This document shows positions 24,921 through 33,955 of a stretch of DNA of 59,613 nt, in pieces. Position 1 is the first letter of the stretch. Each line of letters opens with the position of its first letter. Source of the DNA: Nitrospira sp. (lineage in GTDB: Bacteria; Nitrospirota; Nitrospiria; Nitrospirales; Nitrospiraceae); the NCBI GenBank assembly GCA_023248215.1, contig JAHFEW010000011.1, positions 1 to 59,613 on the forward strand, read 5' to 3'. The position numbers were made by a program, and so were the translations under genes. The notes under the pieces were generated by a model, which made no database searches, was not told the origin of the DNA, and saw only the letters and a list, made by a program, of their open reading frames with translations.

Positions 24921-26759
24921 TCAAGAGGCGTCACGATCCGCGGTAGAGGCAAGTCGCCTGAAAAACGAATGATGCCATTCGGCCAGCACCACGAGCGAAA
25001 AGAGCAGGCGTTCGTTCGGACGATCCGAGGCCATCTCCCTTCCTACGAGTGTCACCGCTGCATCCACATCGAATTGCTTGATGCGCCGGAGATCGAGGTA
25101 ATCCCGCAGACTTCCCACTCGACTCAACCATTGCTGCAACCATCCCGTCATCGGGAGGATGAACCCGTGTTTCTTTCGCCCGACGATGTCGGGCGGAAGC
25201 AACAACGCGGCGACTTCACGGAGGGCAACCTTGCTCTGCTGCGCGGTCATCCGTCGATCTTCAGGCAGCCGGATGGCCGCATCGACCAGCGCCGGCGACA
25301 AGAACGGCACACGCCCCTCAAGGCTATTCGCCATCGCCATACGATCGAGCTTGACCAGAAGATCGTCGGGCAGCCATGTCAAAATATCGGCAAGGGTTGC
25401 ACGCTGGAGGGGATTCTCTGTGTTTGCGAGTGAGGAACACAACTGTTCTTCCCAGGAGTCAGGCTCGTGAGCCAGTGCACCGATGAGCTGCCGCCGCCCC
25501 TCTGAATCCATGACGAGCGGAAAACCCGACGGCGTTACCGGCCATGGATTGTCACAGAGACGCGTGGGTGGAGCGAGTGTCCGTCGACCGGCTGCCCAGT
25601 CTTTGAGCCAGGAAAGCACCGACCGATGCGGCAACATGGTACGGTAATAATCATACCCCGCAAACAATTCATCGGCGCCTTCCCCAGACAAGACCACCGT
25701 GACATGCCGCTTCGCCTCTCGACACAACCAATAGGTCGGGAGCAACGCTTGATCACCAATCGGCTCATCCAAGTTCTCGACAACTGCCGGCAACAACTCG
25801 TGGAACGCCGCTTCATCGAACGTGAAATGATGGTGCGACGAGCCGATGGCGCGCGCCACCACCTCGGCATGGGCGGACTCATCATAACGCGCATCCTTGA
25901 AGCCCATAGAGAAGGTATCGATGGCAGGATGATGTTGCGCCGCGACGGCTGCGACGATCGAGCTATCGACACCGCCTGATAAAAAGACCCCGACGGGAAC
26001 GTCAGACACCAACCTGCTGGTCACCGCGGACTCGATCCGTTGCAAGAGGAGGTGGGTATCCACAGCTTCGATCGGACTCACCGCCGGGACGTAATATCGT
26101 TCCCGGCTTACCTTCAGCGACCGCACACACACCGTCAGCCGCTCACCCGGCAACACTCGATGAATACCCTTCAGGATCGTCCTGCGGCCCGGCACATAAT
26201 GAAGTGCGAGATATCGATCAACGCTTCCGACATCAATGTCGATATCCACCCAAGGCAGCAGCGCCAACGCCCTTGTATTGGAGCTGTAAGCAAACTTATT
26301 CGTCTCCGCGCTGTAATACAGCGGCTTCTCGCCGAAGCGGTCGCGCGCCAAGTGCAGTTCCTTTGTCCGGCGGTCGAGAATCGCGATCGCATACATCCCA
26401 TCGAGCCTTGCAAGGAGGCCGTTTATTCCCCAATGATCGTACCCGTGAGCCAGGACTTCCGTATCGCTTGCCGTCTTGAAGACAGCGCCGCGCTGTTCCA
26501 ATTCGCGACGGAGTTCGACATGGTTATAAATTTCCCCGTTTTGAAAGGCCACCACCTGGCGATCCCGACTCATGAGCGGCTGGCCTCCGCCCTCCACGTC
26601 GATCACCGCGAGCCGTCTCATTCCCATGACGATATTGTCTTCGACAAACTGTCCGGCACCGTCCGGGCCGCGCGCTTCCATGGTCGCCAGTAATCGCGCC
26701 AGGAGCCGGCGTGCCTGATGGAGTTCCATGTGATCGAGCACCCCGACAATGCCACACAT
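24921..26759 (-). CDS. AsnB-type glutamine amidotransferase
   Basis: A 612-aa asparagine-synthetase-B-like enzyme. It starts MCGIVGVLDH, so Cys2 is the class II glutaminase nucleophile. The N domain (about 1-210) has FQNGEIYNHVELR and SDTEVLAHGYDHWG. The synthetase domain has the ATP-PP loop FLSGGVDSSIVAAV and SGEGADELFAGYDYY. Within polysaccharide and exosortase-type loci, such proteins are thought to amidate sugars or uronic acids rather than make free asparagine; that is inferred from context. It starts 21 bases after a methyltransferase gene. Confidence 0.9.
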   Translation of the reverse strand: MCGIVGVLDHMELHQARRLLARLLATMEARGPDGAGQFVEDNIVMGMRRLAVIDVEGGGQPLMSRDRQVVAFQNGEIYNHVELRRELEQRGAVFKTASDTEVLAHGYDHWGINGLLARLDGMYAIAILDRRTKELHLARDRFGEKPLYYSAETNKFAYSSNTRALALLPWVDIDIDVGSVDRYLALHYVPGRRTILKGIHRVLPGERLTVCVRSLKVSRERYYVPAVSPIEAVDTHLLLQRIESAVTSRLVSDVPVGVFLSGGVDSSIVAAVAAQHHPAIDTFSMGFKDARYDESAHAEVVARAIGSSHHHFTFDEAAFHELLPAVVENLDEPIGDQALLPTYWLCREAKRHVTVVLSGEGADELFAGYDYYRTMLPHRSVLSWLKDWAAGRRTLAPPTRLCDNPWPVTPSGFPLVMDSEGRRQLIGALAHEPDSWEEQLCSSLANTENPLQRATLADILTWLPDDLLVKLDRMAMANSLEGRVPFLSPALVDAAIRLPEDRRMTAQQSKVALREVAALLLPPDIVGRKKHGFILPMTGWLQQWLSRVGSLRDYLDLRRIKQFDVDAAVTLVGREMASDRPNERLLFSLVVLAEWHHSFFRRLASTADRDAS

Positions 26760-26780
26760 ACGACGACGTCTTTCCTGCGC

Positions 26781-27836
26781 CTATCCCGACCGCCGCGCGC
26801 TCGGATCTCGCTTCTGACAAATCAGAAACACAAAGTCGGACGGCAACACGTTGTTTTTGATCAGCAGGTCTTCCATCAACAGAATCAGCCGCACGATAGA
26901 GTCAAAGTCCCGTTGCCGGCGATTCGCCAAATCCGCTCTCAACAGAGGGTGCAGCTGATGGAGCAGCGTGCCGTTGTAAAACCGCTCGTACCGCACATCG
27001 AAGTGGTTTTTCACGAGTGTGTAGACGTCGGCCGAACGCACGGCTTCCGAGGGATCGCTCCTGAGCATGCTTTCGATGGATGGCCGCTCGAACCTAGTTT
27101 GATGCCCGTCTCTTAAATAGCAGGGATCGAGGGTGCTGAGGATCTGGTTCGCAATCTCGACTTGCCGGTCGGTCCACTGAAACCGGTTGGGGCCGATGAA
27201 TTCGACGACGACGAAGTAGCCGTTCGGCGCGAGCAGGCGACCCAACTTCGCCAACAGAACTTCCAGGTTCGTCGTATGGTGCAAAGCCCCGGTGGACAGG
27301 ATCAGATCAAACGTGCCGTCAAGCTCCAGCGCATTGACATCCCGCACCTCAAACCAATAACGATCGGTCGGCGCCGCGACCGCTTCAAACCTCGCGACAG
27401 CTTGCTTGATCGCGCCTGCAGAAATATCAAACCCGCTGACGCACTGCACCTTACCGGACTGATAGAGCTGAATTTCGTGGGCGCCGTCGCCGCAACAAAC
27501 GCTCAGCGACCGGGCGAAGGTGTGCTCGGCAAAATAGTCGTTCAGAAGCCACTCCAACCAATGCTTCGGCGTATCCGTCATGAGGCGGTAGGTGGATTCC
27601 TCGACCAGCTTGTTGTTGAGCCAGTAAGAGTTATCCGTCCTCATCGCCTCAAACTGCTTGCTCCAGTAGTCCGATACGCGATGTTGGTCGCTTTCAGGGA
27701 GAGTTCCGGCCGCTCGGTCCGGGCCACCTTCATGGCCGAACCTCGCATGGAGCCATCCTAATAGAGGCAACAGGCGCCTCACTCCCGGCCTGAGGATGCC
27801 GCGTAGCTGCTGTTCCACGTACCCACCTCCGAACAT
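26781..27836 (-). CDS. SAM-dependent methyltransferase (class I)
   Basis: About 351 aa from ATG 27836, chosen because GGAG lies six bases upstream; the frame opens at 27890. The Rossmann core reads SLSVCCGDGAHEIQLYQ (motif I), VSGFDISAGAIKQA (motif II), and DLILSTGALHHTTNLEVLLAKL with LLAPNGYFVVVEFIG (motifs IV-VI). It probably methylates a sugar or a carrier intermediate of the surface polysaccharide. The C-terminal 100 residues are helical and unassigned. It sits between another methyltransferase and AsnB. Confidence 0.85.
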   Translation of the reverse strand: MFGGGYVEQQLRGILRPGVRRLLPLLGWLHARFGHEGGPDRAAGTLPESDQHRVSDYWSKQFEAMRTDNSYWLNNKLVEESTYRLMTDTPKHWLEWLLNDYFAEHTFARSLSVCCGDGAHEIQLYQSGKVQCVSGFDISAGAIKQAVARFEAVAAPTDRYWFEVRDVNALELDGTFDLILSTGALHHTTNLEVLLAKLGRLLAPNGYFVVVEFIGPNRFQWTDRQVEIANQILSTLDPCYLRDGHQTRFERPSIESMLRSDPSEAVRSADVYTLVKNHFDVRYERFYNGTLLHQLHPLLRADLANRRQRDFDSIVRLILLMEDLLIKNNVLPSDFVFLICQKRDPSARRSG

Positions 27837-27971
27837 GTGCACTCCGAACAGACAACCGTGTTGGTCAGACACCAACCCTTCGCGCGACATCTGCTCCAGA
27901 GTTCTCCAATCGCCTGACGAATCTCGCTCGCCGGCACCTCATCGCTCTTGAAAGGGAACCCGGCGCTTGGC

Positions 27972-29111
27972 CTATTGAGGCCGTCGTCCCTCGAAGTAGA
28001 ATCCTGCCGCCAGAGTGGTTCGTCCAAACTCACCCAGTGCTTGGTCGAACTCCTGCGCCCCCGCATGAAGCTCCTGGCGCCATTTCGCAATGGTTTTTCG
28101 CCATTTTCTGGATGACAGGAACGGAGCGATCGCCTCAAATTGCATCAGCAAACCCGCCGAGGGAAATTGGTAGCTCTTCATACCACACCGTATCTCCTCG
28201 AAGGGCGCCATGACCTGTCGCAGGCCGTGCTGAGTCATATTGAAGTAGTGCCATGGATCGCCATGCAGCGGCTGCATGAATGCCGTATCGAGGTGGATGA
28301 TGCCGCCGGGACGAAGAATGCGATATAGCTCGCGCGCGGTGTGATGCGGGTCCTGGAGATGCTCGAACACGGCCTGGCTCACGACGGCATCAAAGGTGTG
28401 ATCACGAAAAGGCAGGCGCACGCGCGTGCAGACGAGATCCGTCCACTGATACTGGACGGCATCGAGATAGACGACATTCGGGCGTAGCAACTCTCCGGGC
28501 GTGTGACCGGCCCCAAAATCAAGTACGAGTCCGTCTTTATGGCGATCAAGCAGATCAAGCACATCCGACGAATAGGGATGAGTGCTAGTCTGCTCACTCA
28601 GGTGCAGACAGGGCGTTCCCTGCTCCCGCAAGAAATGCAGCACCCCCCCGCGCAGGCTGGCACACATCGCGCACTTGGGACAGTCCCACGCGCGGTCTTG
28701 TCGGCCAAGACGCGAGTGGCATTCCGGACAGACGACCAAATCGAGAATATTAAAAGATCGGTCTCGCATGGCGAGAGCCCGGTAGGCGCCAAACGTATAG
28801 GTGCGCCGAAACAGTTCCCGCTCCTGACTCGCCCCGTCGCGAACGGTCACCTCCATCGCTCGACCTGACTCATGCTGGCCAACCAGCAGATCACCTTGAA
28901 ACCCGCTGATAATGGCTTGGGGGTGGACTGGGTAGACGGAAGCGACATCCGGACGAATGCTTCCCCATTCCAATGCGGCTTCCCGCTCCCCGTTGCATGC
29001 GATAGAGAGCTGCGGGCGACGACCGTGCTCCGGAATATACCAGCCGGAGAATCGACTCACCGTATCCAGAGTCTCCCCAGTGGGCGTCTCAAGGTTAAAC
29101 TTCATGGTCAT
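27972..29111 (-). CDS. SAM-dependent methyltransferase with zinc-ribbon-like insert
   Basis: A 379-aa protein. The first 120 residues are a strand-rich domain of unknown type (ISGFQGDLLVGQHESGR), followed by a Trm112-like ribbon, VCPECHSRLGRQ...DCPKC (about 130-155). The methyltransferase core follows: GLVLDFGAGHTPGELL, FDAVVSQAVFEHLQDP, and RILRPGGIIHLDTAF. The four Cys suggest a bound zinc. Its ATG overlaps the stop of the three-domain glycosyltransferase by four bases (29108-29111). Substrate unknown; O-methylation of a sugar or a lipid carrier cap is plausible. Confidence 0.85.
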   Translation of the reverse strand: MTMKFNLETPTGETLDTVSRFSGWYIPEHGRRPQLSIACNGEREAALEWGSIRPDVASVYPVHPQAIISGFQGDLLVGQHESGRAMEVTVRDGASQERELFRRTYTFGAYRALAMRDRSFNILDLVVCPECHSRLGRQDRAWDCPKCAMCASLRGGVLHFLREQGTPCLHLSEQTSTHPYSSDVLDLLDRHKDGLVLDFGAGHTPGELLRPNVVYLDAVQYQWTDLVCTRVRLPFRDHTFDAVVSQAVFEHLQDPHHTARELYRILRPGGIIHLDTAFMQPLHGDPWHYFNMTQHGLRQVMAPFEEIRCGMKSYQFPSAGLLMQFEAIAPFLSSRKWRKTIAKWRQELHAGAQEFDQALGEFGRTTLAAGFYFEGRRPQ

Positions 29112-32100
29112 GACCGAGGCCCTCCACCGGTGAGCCAGGCCTCAGCAAAAATGTCTTCATAGGCAGTGACCATCTCATCAAAATCAGTTCCGAGAGCCAG
29201 CACACTCGCACTCTTTGCAGCCATGCAGGAGCGGACTCGCTCGTCTTGGATCAGGTCTCCCAGTCGCTTGGCTAACGCATCACTGTCTCCAGGCTCATAA
29301 AATAACGCATTCACTCCCTCCCAGACCTGCTCGCGAATACCGAAGACGGGGGTTGTGACAATAGGCAGACCATAGGCCATCGCCTCCAGGACCACACGCG
29401 GATAACTCTCGAGCTTGGAGGTGCAGAGGAACAGGTCGGCCCCACGATAATACGGGGCGGTCTGACGGGTTTCCGACACAATGTGCATCCTGTCGCGTAG
29501 CGAGGACGGAAGGTTCTTCACGAGGGCATGGAGGTCCGAGCTGTAATCACCAGGCCGATCGCCCACGATATAGCACCGGATTCGCTCCTGCAGGTCTGGG
29601 GTGAATTTGGCCACGGCCCTGACCAAGTCCTGCTGTCCTTTCCTGGCACAGACCGTTCCCAAGAGCAAAATCACCATGTCGCCCGCCTGGGCCCCGATCG
29701 AGGAACGCGCCCGATCCCGAGGCCATTCACGGCAGGCCAGCTCGATACGCGTCCTGTCCAGACCATTTCGAATCACTGTAAAATTGTGTCGCGTGTTGAG
29801 CGCGTTATAAGCCTCGCGAGTGGCATCGGCCACAAACACCACGCGGTAGGGCAACGCAAAACAATCGTAGGCTCTTTGCACGGCTCCGTCAGGTAAATAG
29901 TCAAAATAGGTCTGCCATGGCTCGCTTTCTCTCGGATTCCACACCGAGGGCAAGCCTGCCTGATGTGCCGCCGCAATCGCATAGAAGGTCTGCAACGTGT
30001 TGGCATAGACCAACTCCGCACCCCACGCGAGACACTTTGACGAAAACGCCTTTACCGCCTCTTCATACTCCTTCAAGGTCGTCACACCCCACAGCGGATG
30101 CCGATCGACCATCACCGGAATACCCTGCTCTTCGTAAAGCGAACGGAGCGGACCATCCACCGGAGAAAATACGATGGGCTGAATGACCTGGCGCTTGACC
30201 AGTTCCCTCGTTAACTCGAACTGACTCCAGGGCGCGCCCTCACAATTCAGACTCAGCGCGGTCATGATGGTCGGAATCGGCTTCTGCCGTCGCTCCGCGA
30301 TCGTTCGTGGCACCAGGTTGAACCCTTCATCGACGAGGGACAGATGCGGGCTATACCACGGATCCCTCCGGCGCTTATACATCCGCTTGAACGCAACGAC
30401 CTCGTCGGGGTCATCGCGGAAACCTCGCGAGTAGCCTTCATAGTGGATGAGCTGGGCATCGGGGCAATAAACGCAACGATATCCCTGATCAACCAATCGA
30501 TAGCAGTAATCGACATCGTTATAGGCCACACTGAAGTCGGCTTCATTGAACCCGCCGACCTCGAGGAAGAGCCGACGCGGCGTCAACAAACAGGCGGCCG
30601 TGACGGCTGAATAGTTTCGGACCACGGAGGCATAGGCCAGGTACCCATGCTCCCAGGATGGGGTTAACTTGAATGCCGGCCCTGCGAGCCCATGGTACAA
30701 CCCATGCACGACGCCAGCATGCTGGATACGTCCGTCGGCGAAAATCAGCTTGGCGCCGACAGCGCCCACCCCTGACATCCGCGCATATCCGACCATCTGG
30801 CTCAGCCATTGCGGAGCCTTTACTTCGGTATCGTTGTTTAAAAACAGAACAAACTCGCTGGTCAGTCCTTGCACCGCGCGATTGTTGATCGCCGCAAAGT
30901 TGAACCGCCCCGCAGGATTGCCAATGCGGATGACACGGTGCGGAAGCGCACGCAGATAAGCCACGGTTTGAGGGTCGTCACTCTCATTGTCGATGACGAC
31001 GATCTCGTAATTCCGGTAGGTGGTCGCGCGCAATGATTCAATGCAGTTACGCACGATCGAGAGTTGATTCTTCGTCGGAATGACCACCGTCACCGTCGGA
31101 CCATCGTCAGGAAACTCGTGACAATAGATGCCCAGATTTCCCTTCGCCGCAAAGTTCGGCTGAGTCACCCGCGCGGCGATCCCCCGACGCACAAACGCAT
31201 CCGCGACCACCCGCTGCCCTGCGTCGAGACTAGCCGGTTTCGCCGCACCACTGAACGCCGTAGATCCAGGCAAGGCTCTCCAGTGATAGAGTATTTTGGG
31301 AATGTGCCCGATGGCCGAAGTCCGTTCCGTCACCCGCAAGGCCAGATCGTAATCTTGCGCGCCTTCAAACCCCTCCCGCATGCCACCGCAGAATTCAAAC
31401 AACCTTCGCCTTATCACGAGTACGTGACTCAGGTACATGTAGGACAAAAGAAGCTCGGGCGACCAATCCGGCTTGAATTGCGGAGCATAGCGCCGACCCG
31501 CCACATCAATTTTATCGTCGTCGGAATAGACCACATCCGCATCCGGCTGTTCGGCAAGGTAAAGCGCGACCTCTCCGACCGCATCCGGGGTCAATTCATC
31601 GTCATGATCGAGGAGGAGGAGAAACTCTCCTGTTCCAAGGGCTGCAGCTGCGTTGGTCGCCGCACTGATGTTGACGTTCCGTTCCAGATACGTCACGCGG
31701 ATGCGACGATCCTCTGCGCTCCAGCGAGCCAGCGCGGCTCGCACCTCCTGATTCGCGCTGCAATCGTCTGCGATGCAGAGCTCCCATTGCTCGTACACTT
31801 GCGCTTTCACTGAAGCAATGGCCCGGTCAAGGAATTGAAGCGGGGGATCATGCACAGGCATGATGATGGAAATCTTCGGTAAGCGCCCGGCGTGCCGACC
31901 GAGGCGATCGAGCAAGTCATCGCGCCTCCGCTCATTCCAGGTATTGACTCGAAGCCATGCTTCGTAAGGCGGCAGCACTGCTTCGATCGTCTTGGGAGCA
32001 GGTGCGGTTCGGTGCGCGACGATGCTGAATCTGAAGAGTGCCTTCCGCAGAAGGTCGTAACACTCCGAGGCTCTTGGCAGGCGGCCGTGGCGCCTGTACC

Positions 32101-32173
32101 ACGACACTCCTTCCGCGATGGAAAACCGTGCGAACCGTATGGACTGGAGAAATCGTTGCGTCACTGAACCCAT
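29108..32173 (-). CDS. Three-domain glycosyltransferase (GT2-GT2-GT4)
   Basis: A 1021-aa fusion. After about 95 residues the first GT-A domain runs to about 330: ISIIMPVHDPPLQFLDRAIAS, LLLLDHDDELTPDA, VVYSDDDKID. The second GT-A domain (about 355-600) has VTVVIPTKNQLSIVRNCIES, VLFLNNDTEVKAPQWL and VGAVGAKLIFADGRIQHAG. The GT-B domain (about 650-1010) has TVIRNGLDR, ILLLGTVCARKGQQDLV and SKLESYPRVVLEAMAYGLPI with E-x7-E. It could add three sugars in sequence to the lipid-linked chain. The start has GGGCAGGG upstream. It is the longest gene here and lies mid-operon, 107 bases after a methyltransferase gene. Confidence 0.93.
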   Translation of the reverse strand: MGSVTQRFLQSIRFARFSIAEGVSWYRRHGRLPRASECYDLLRKALFRFSIVAHRTAPAPKTIEAVLPPYEAWLRVNTWNERRRDDLLDRLGRHAGRLPKISIIMPVHDPPLQFLDRAIASVKAQVYEQWELCIADDCSANQEVRAALARWSAEDRRIRVTYLERNVNISAATNAAAALGTGEFLLLLDHDDELTPDAVGEVALYLAEQPDADVVYSDDDKIDVAGRRYAPQFKPDWSPELLLSYMYLSHVLVIRRRLFEFCGGMREGFEGAQDYDLALRVTERTSAIGHIPKILYHWRALPGSTAFSGAAKPASLDAGQRVVADAFVRRGIAARVTQPNFAAKGNLGIYCHEFPDDGPTVTVVIPTKNQLSIVRNCIESLRATTYRNYEIVVIDNESDDPQTVAYLRALPHRVIRIGNPAGRFNFAAINNRAVQGLTSEFVLFLNNDTEVKAPQWLSQMVGYARMSGVGAVGAKLIFADGRIQHAGVVHGLYHGLAGPAFKLTPSWEHGYLAYASVVRNYSAVTAACLLTPRRLFLEVGGFNEADFSVAYNDVDYCYRLVDQGYRCVYCPDAQLIHYEGYSRGFRDDPDEVVAFKRMYKRRRDPWYSPHLSLVDEGFNLVPRTIAERRQKPIPTIMTALSLNCEGAPWSQFELTRELVKRQVIQPIVFSPVDGPLRSLYEEQGIPVMVDRHPLWGVTTLKEYEEAVKAFSSKCLAWGAELVYANTLQTFYAIAAAHQAGLPSVWNPRESEPWQTYFDYLPDGAVQRAYDCFALPYRVVFVADATREAYNALNTRHNFTVIRNGLDRTRIELACREWPRDRARSSIGAQAGDMVILLLGTVCARKGQQDLVRAVAKFTPDLQERIRCYIVGDRPGDYSSDLHALVKNLPSSLRDRMHIVSETRQTAPYYRGADLFLCTSKLESYPRVVLEAMAYGLPIVTTPVFGIREQVWEGVNALFYEPGDSDALAKRLGDLIQDERVRSCMAAKSASVLALGTDFDEMVTAYEDIFAEAWLTGGGPRS

Positions 32174-32280
32174 TGCCCTGCCCGCGAGCGGTAGGCGTCG
32201 TATCGCCCCAACCGTCCATCGATCAGCTCAGACGACCAGGGGACCGGCGAGCGGAAGCCCCCATAGCTTGAATCGTCCGC

Positions 32281-33225
32281 TTACGCTTGGTTCTCGCTTC
32301 GAACACCGGTGATGGCTCGGAACATGTTCGCTACCGCACGAAGGGGCCTGGTGACTCTCCATGAGTGCGAATGCAACATGAACTCGATCGCCGCTTTCAA
32401 TCCTGTCACCTCTGCCTCAAGCCCGGCGATCCGACGCGCTGCATAGTCCAGTTGGTGACGCAGCTGTTTGATTTCCGGATCCGACTCACCGATCTGCTCA
32501 AATAGGCTGGATGCCAGTGAGGGCAAGTCTGAATCCGACGCTACAGCCACCTGATAACAGGGGCGCATCAAACCCTTCACCATCCGAATTGCGGAATCAT
32601 TCTCGCGAGAGTAGTGGACAGATTCTCCGAACTTTCCTGCCAGCAGGATCGTGGAGGCGTAGAGCACTCGCTGTCCCAGCATGGCCACATGCGCAAAGTA
32701 CTTCTCGACCAGATGCTGGAATTCATCCGCGTATAGCTCCTTCACGTGGTAGGCGTTCGCATGATTGGCACGCTCCGAATACTCAAGCTTGTCCGGGCTG
32801 GACATGATCAGCAGGCCGCCAGGCCGCAAGACTCGTTTAATCTCGGCGAACATCGCCTCATGCTCGAAATGATGTTCGATGGTCTCGAAACTGACCACTA
32901 GATCGACCGTCCCATCGGCAAGAGGAATACGCGCGCAACTACCGGTGATAAATTCGACGTTCAGCCGCTGGTATGTTGCCTTCGCGTGGGTAATCGCCTC
33001 GAGCGCAATGTCCACTCCATATACGTGCTGCGCCGCCTCAGCAATAACCGCTGAGCCATATCCTTCACCGCAGGCAATATCGAGCACGATTTTCCCGGCC
33101 GCAAGATCTTTCGCCATGGCGTAGCGATGCAAATGCTCAAGGGCAATCGTCCCTTGCATCTCAGGAAGGAATCGTTCGCCGCTCGCATCAAGACCCGGCG
33201 GCAGGCTGCAAGTCGTATTCACCAC
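32281..33225 (-). CDS. SAM-dependent methyltransferase with C-terminal coiled coil
   Basis: A 314-aa protein with GTG start and AAAGGGGG upstream. The class I core contains KIVLDIACGEGYGSAVIAEA, VYGVDIALEAITHA, VDLVVSFETIEHHF and LRPGGLLIMSSPDK. The C-terminal part forms a coiled coil (IKQLRHQLDYAARRIAGLEA) and ends in HSWRVTRPLRAVANMF. This short SWR-x-TRPLR phrase recurs at the ends of glycosyltransferases and methyltransferases of polysaccharide loci. It may act as a length-capping or ruler-like enzyme in ABC-dependent export, as WbdD does, but lacks a visible kinase domain. Confidence 0.87.
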   Translation of the reverse strand: MVNTTCSLPPGLDASGERFLPEMQGTIALEHLHRYAMAKDLAAGKIVLDIACGEGYGSAVIAEAAQHVYGVDIALEAITHAKATYQRLNVEFITGSCARIPLADGTVDLVVSFETIEHHFEHEAMFAEIKRVLRPGGLLIMSSPDKLEYSERANHANAYHVKELYADEFQHLVEKYFAHVAMLGQRVLYASTILLAGKFGESVHYSRENDSAIRMVKGLMRPCYQVAVASDSDLPSLASSLFEQIGESDPEIKQLRHQLDYAARRIAGLEAEVTGLKAAIEFMLHSHSWRVTRPLRAVANMFRAITGVRSENQA

Positions 33226-33250
33226 TGGCCCCCTTTCATACGTCCACGCG

Positions 33251-33955
33251 CTAAGATACTCCTGCGACCAGAGCTATGCCTGCAGGATATCGATAGGGCA
33301 CCACCCGACAGTCATCAAAGCCGCTGTCCAAGACATGGCGCCAGACGTCGGCTCCAAATTCTGTGTGAACCATTAGGGATGAGTCGGTACATCCTTCACT
33401 GCCATGGACACTGACAGGCAGCCCCTTCCTGCTCCTCGTCAGCCGACCCACGACCACAGGAACCGTGAAAATGCAGGCCCCTCCCCGACGAAGAAGTCGT
33501 CGACATTCCCGCAATCCTTGAAAGGGGTCCGGCACATGCTCAAGCGTGTCGGAATGTATGACGAGATCGAACGAGCCGTTCTCAAAAGGCAAGGCCATCA
33601 TGTTGTACTCTGGGTACCGCACCAGGCGATGACCAGGCAATTTCTCGAGCACGCTGGTGAGTGAACCGGCCTCATTAATCTCCAGCAGATTACAGGCTCC
33701 GGCCGCATAGCCTTCCACCCATTCATTCAATGTCGAGGTCGCATGAGCATGCCGCAAGATCGCATCCGCCAGGGCAATCGACCTGACATTCGAACCGCAG
33801 GCTGTGCAGCAGGTCCCCTGCTGCACATTGATATACTGAGCCTCGCTGCGGGACAGGCCCCACTGGGCAATGAGATCGCTCCACAACACATCGTGATGCG
33901 CGAAGGTATTTCCCCCACACACCCTACAGGGCAACTGAGTCATTGGCTCTTTCAT
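33251..33955 (-). CDS. Methyltransferase-like protein with N-terminal Cys pairs
   Basis: About 234 aa from ATG 33955 (AGGA nine bases upstream); it overlaps the end of the Wzt-like gene by 32 bases. The N-terminus has two pairs, CRVCGG and CTACGS, likely binding zinc. A class I methyltransferase body follows, with LPFENGSFDLVIHSDTLEHV and LLRRGGACIFTVPV. The glycine-rich motif I is poorly kept (NLLEINEAGSL), so SAM binding is less certain than in its neighbours. It is the first of the four methyltransferase-like genes in the operon. Confidence 0.78.
   Translation of the reverse strand: MKEPMTQLPCRVCGGNTFAHHDVLWSDLIAQWGLSRSEAQYINVQQGTCCTACGSNVRSIALADAILRHAHATSTLNEWVEGYAAGACNLLEINEAGSLTSVLEKLPGHRLVRYPEYNMMALPFENGSFDLVIHSDTLEHVPDPFQGLRECRRLLRRGGACIFTVPVVVGRLTRSRKGLPVSVHGSEGCTDSSLMVHTEFGADVWRHVLDSGFDDCRVVPYRYPAGIALVAGVS

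Noticed and set aside
27779-28138. Minus-strand frame between two methyltransferase genes
   Set aside because: It overlaps the well-supported coding ends of both neighbours in another frame and shows no domain.
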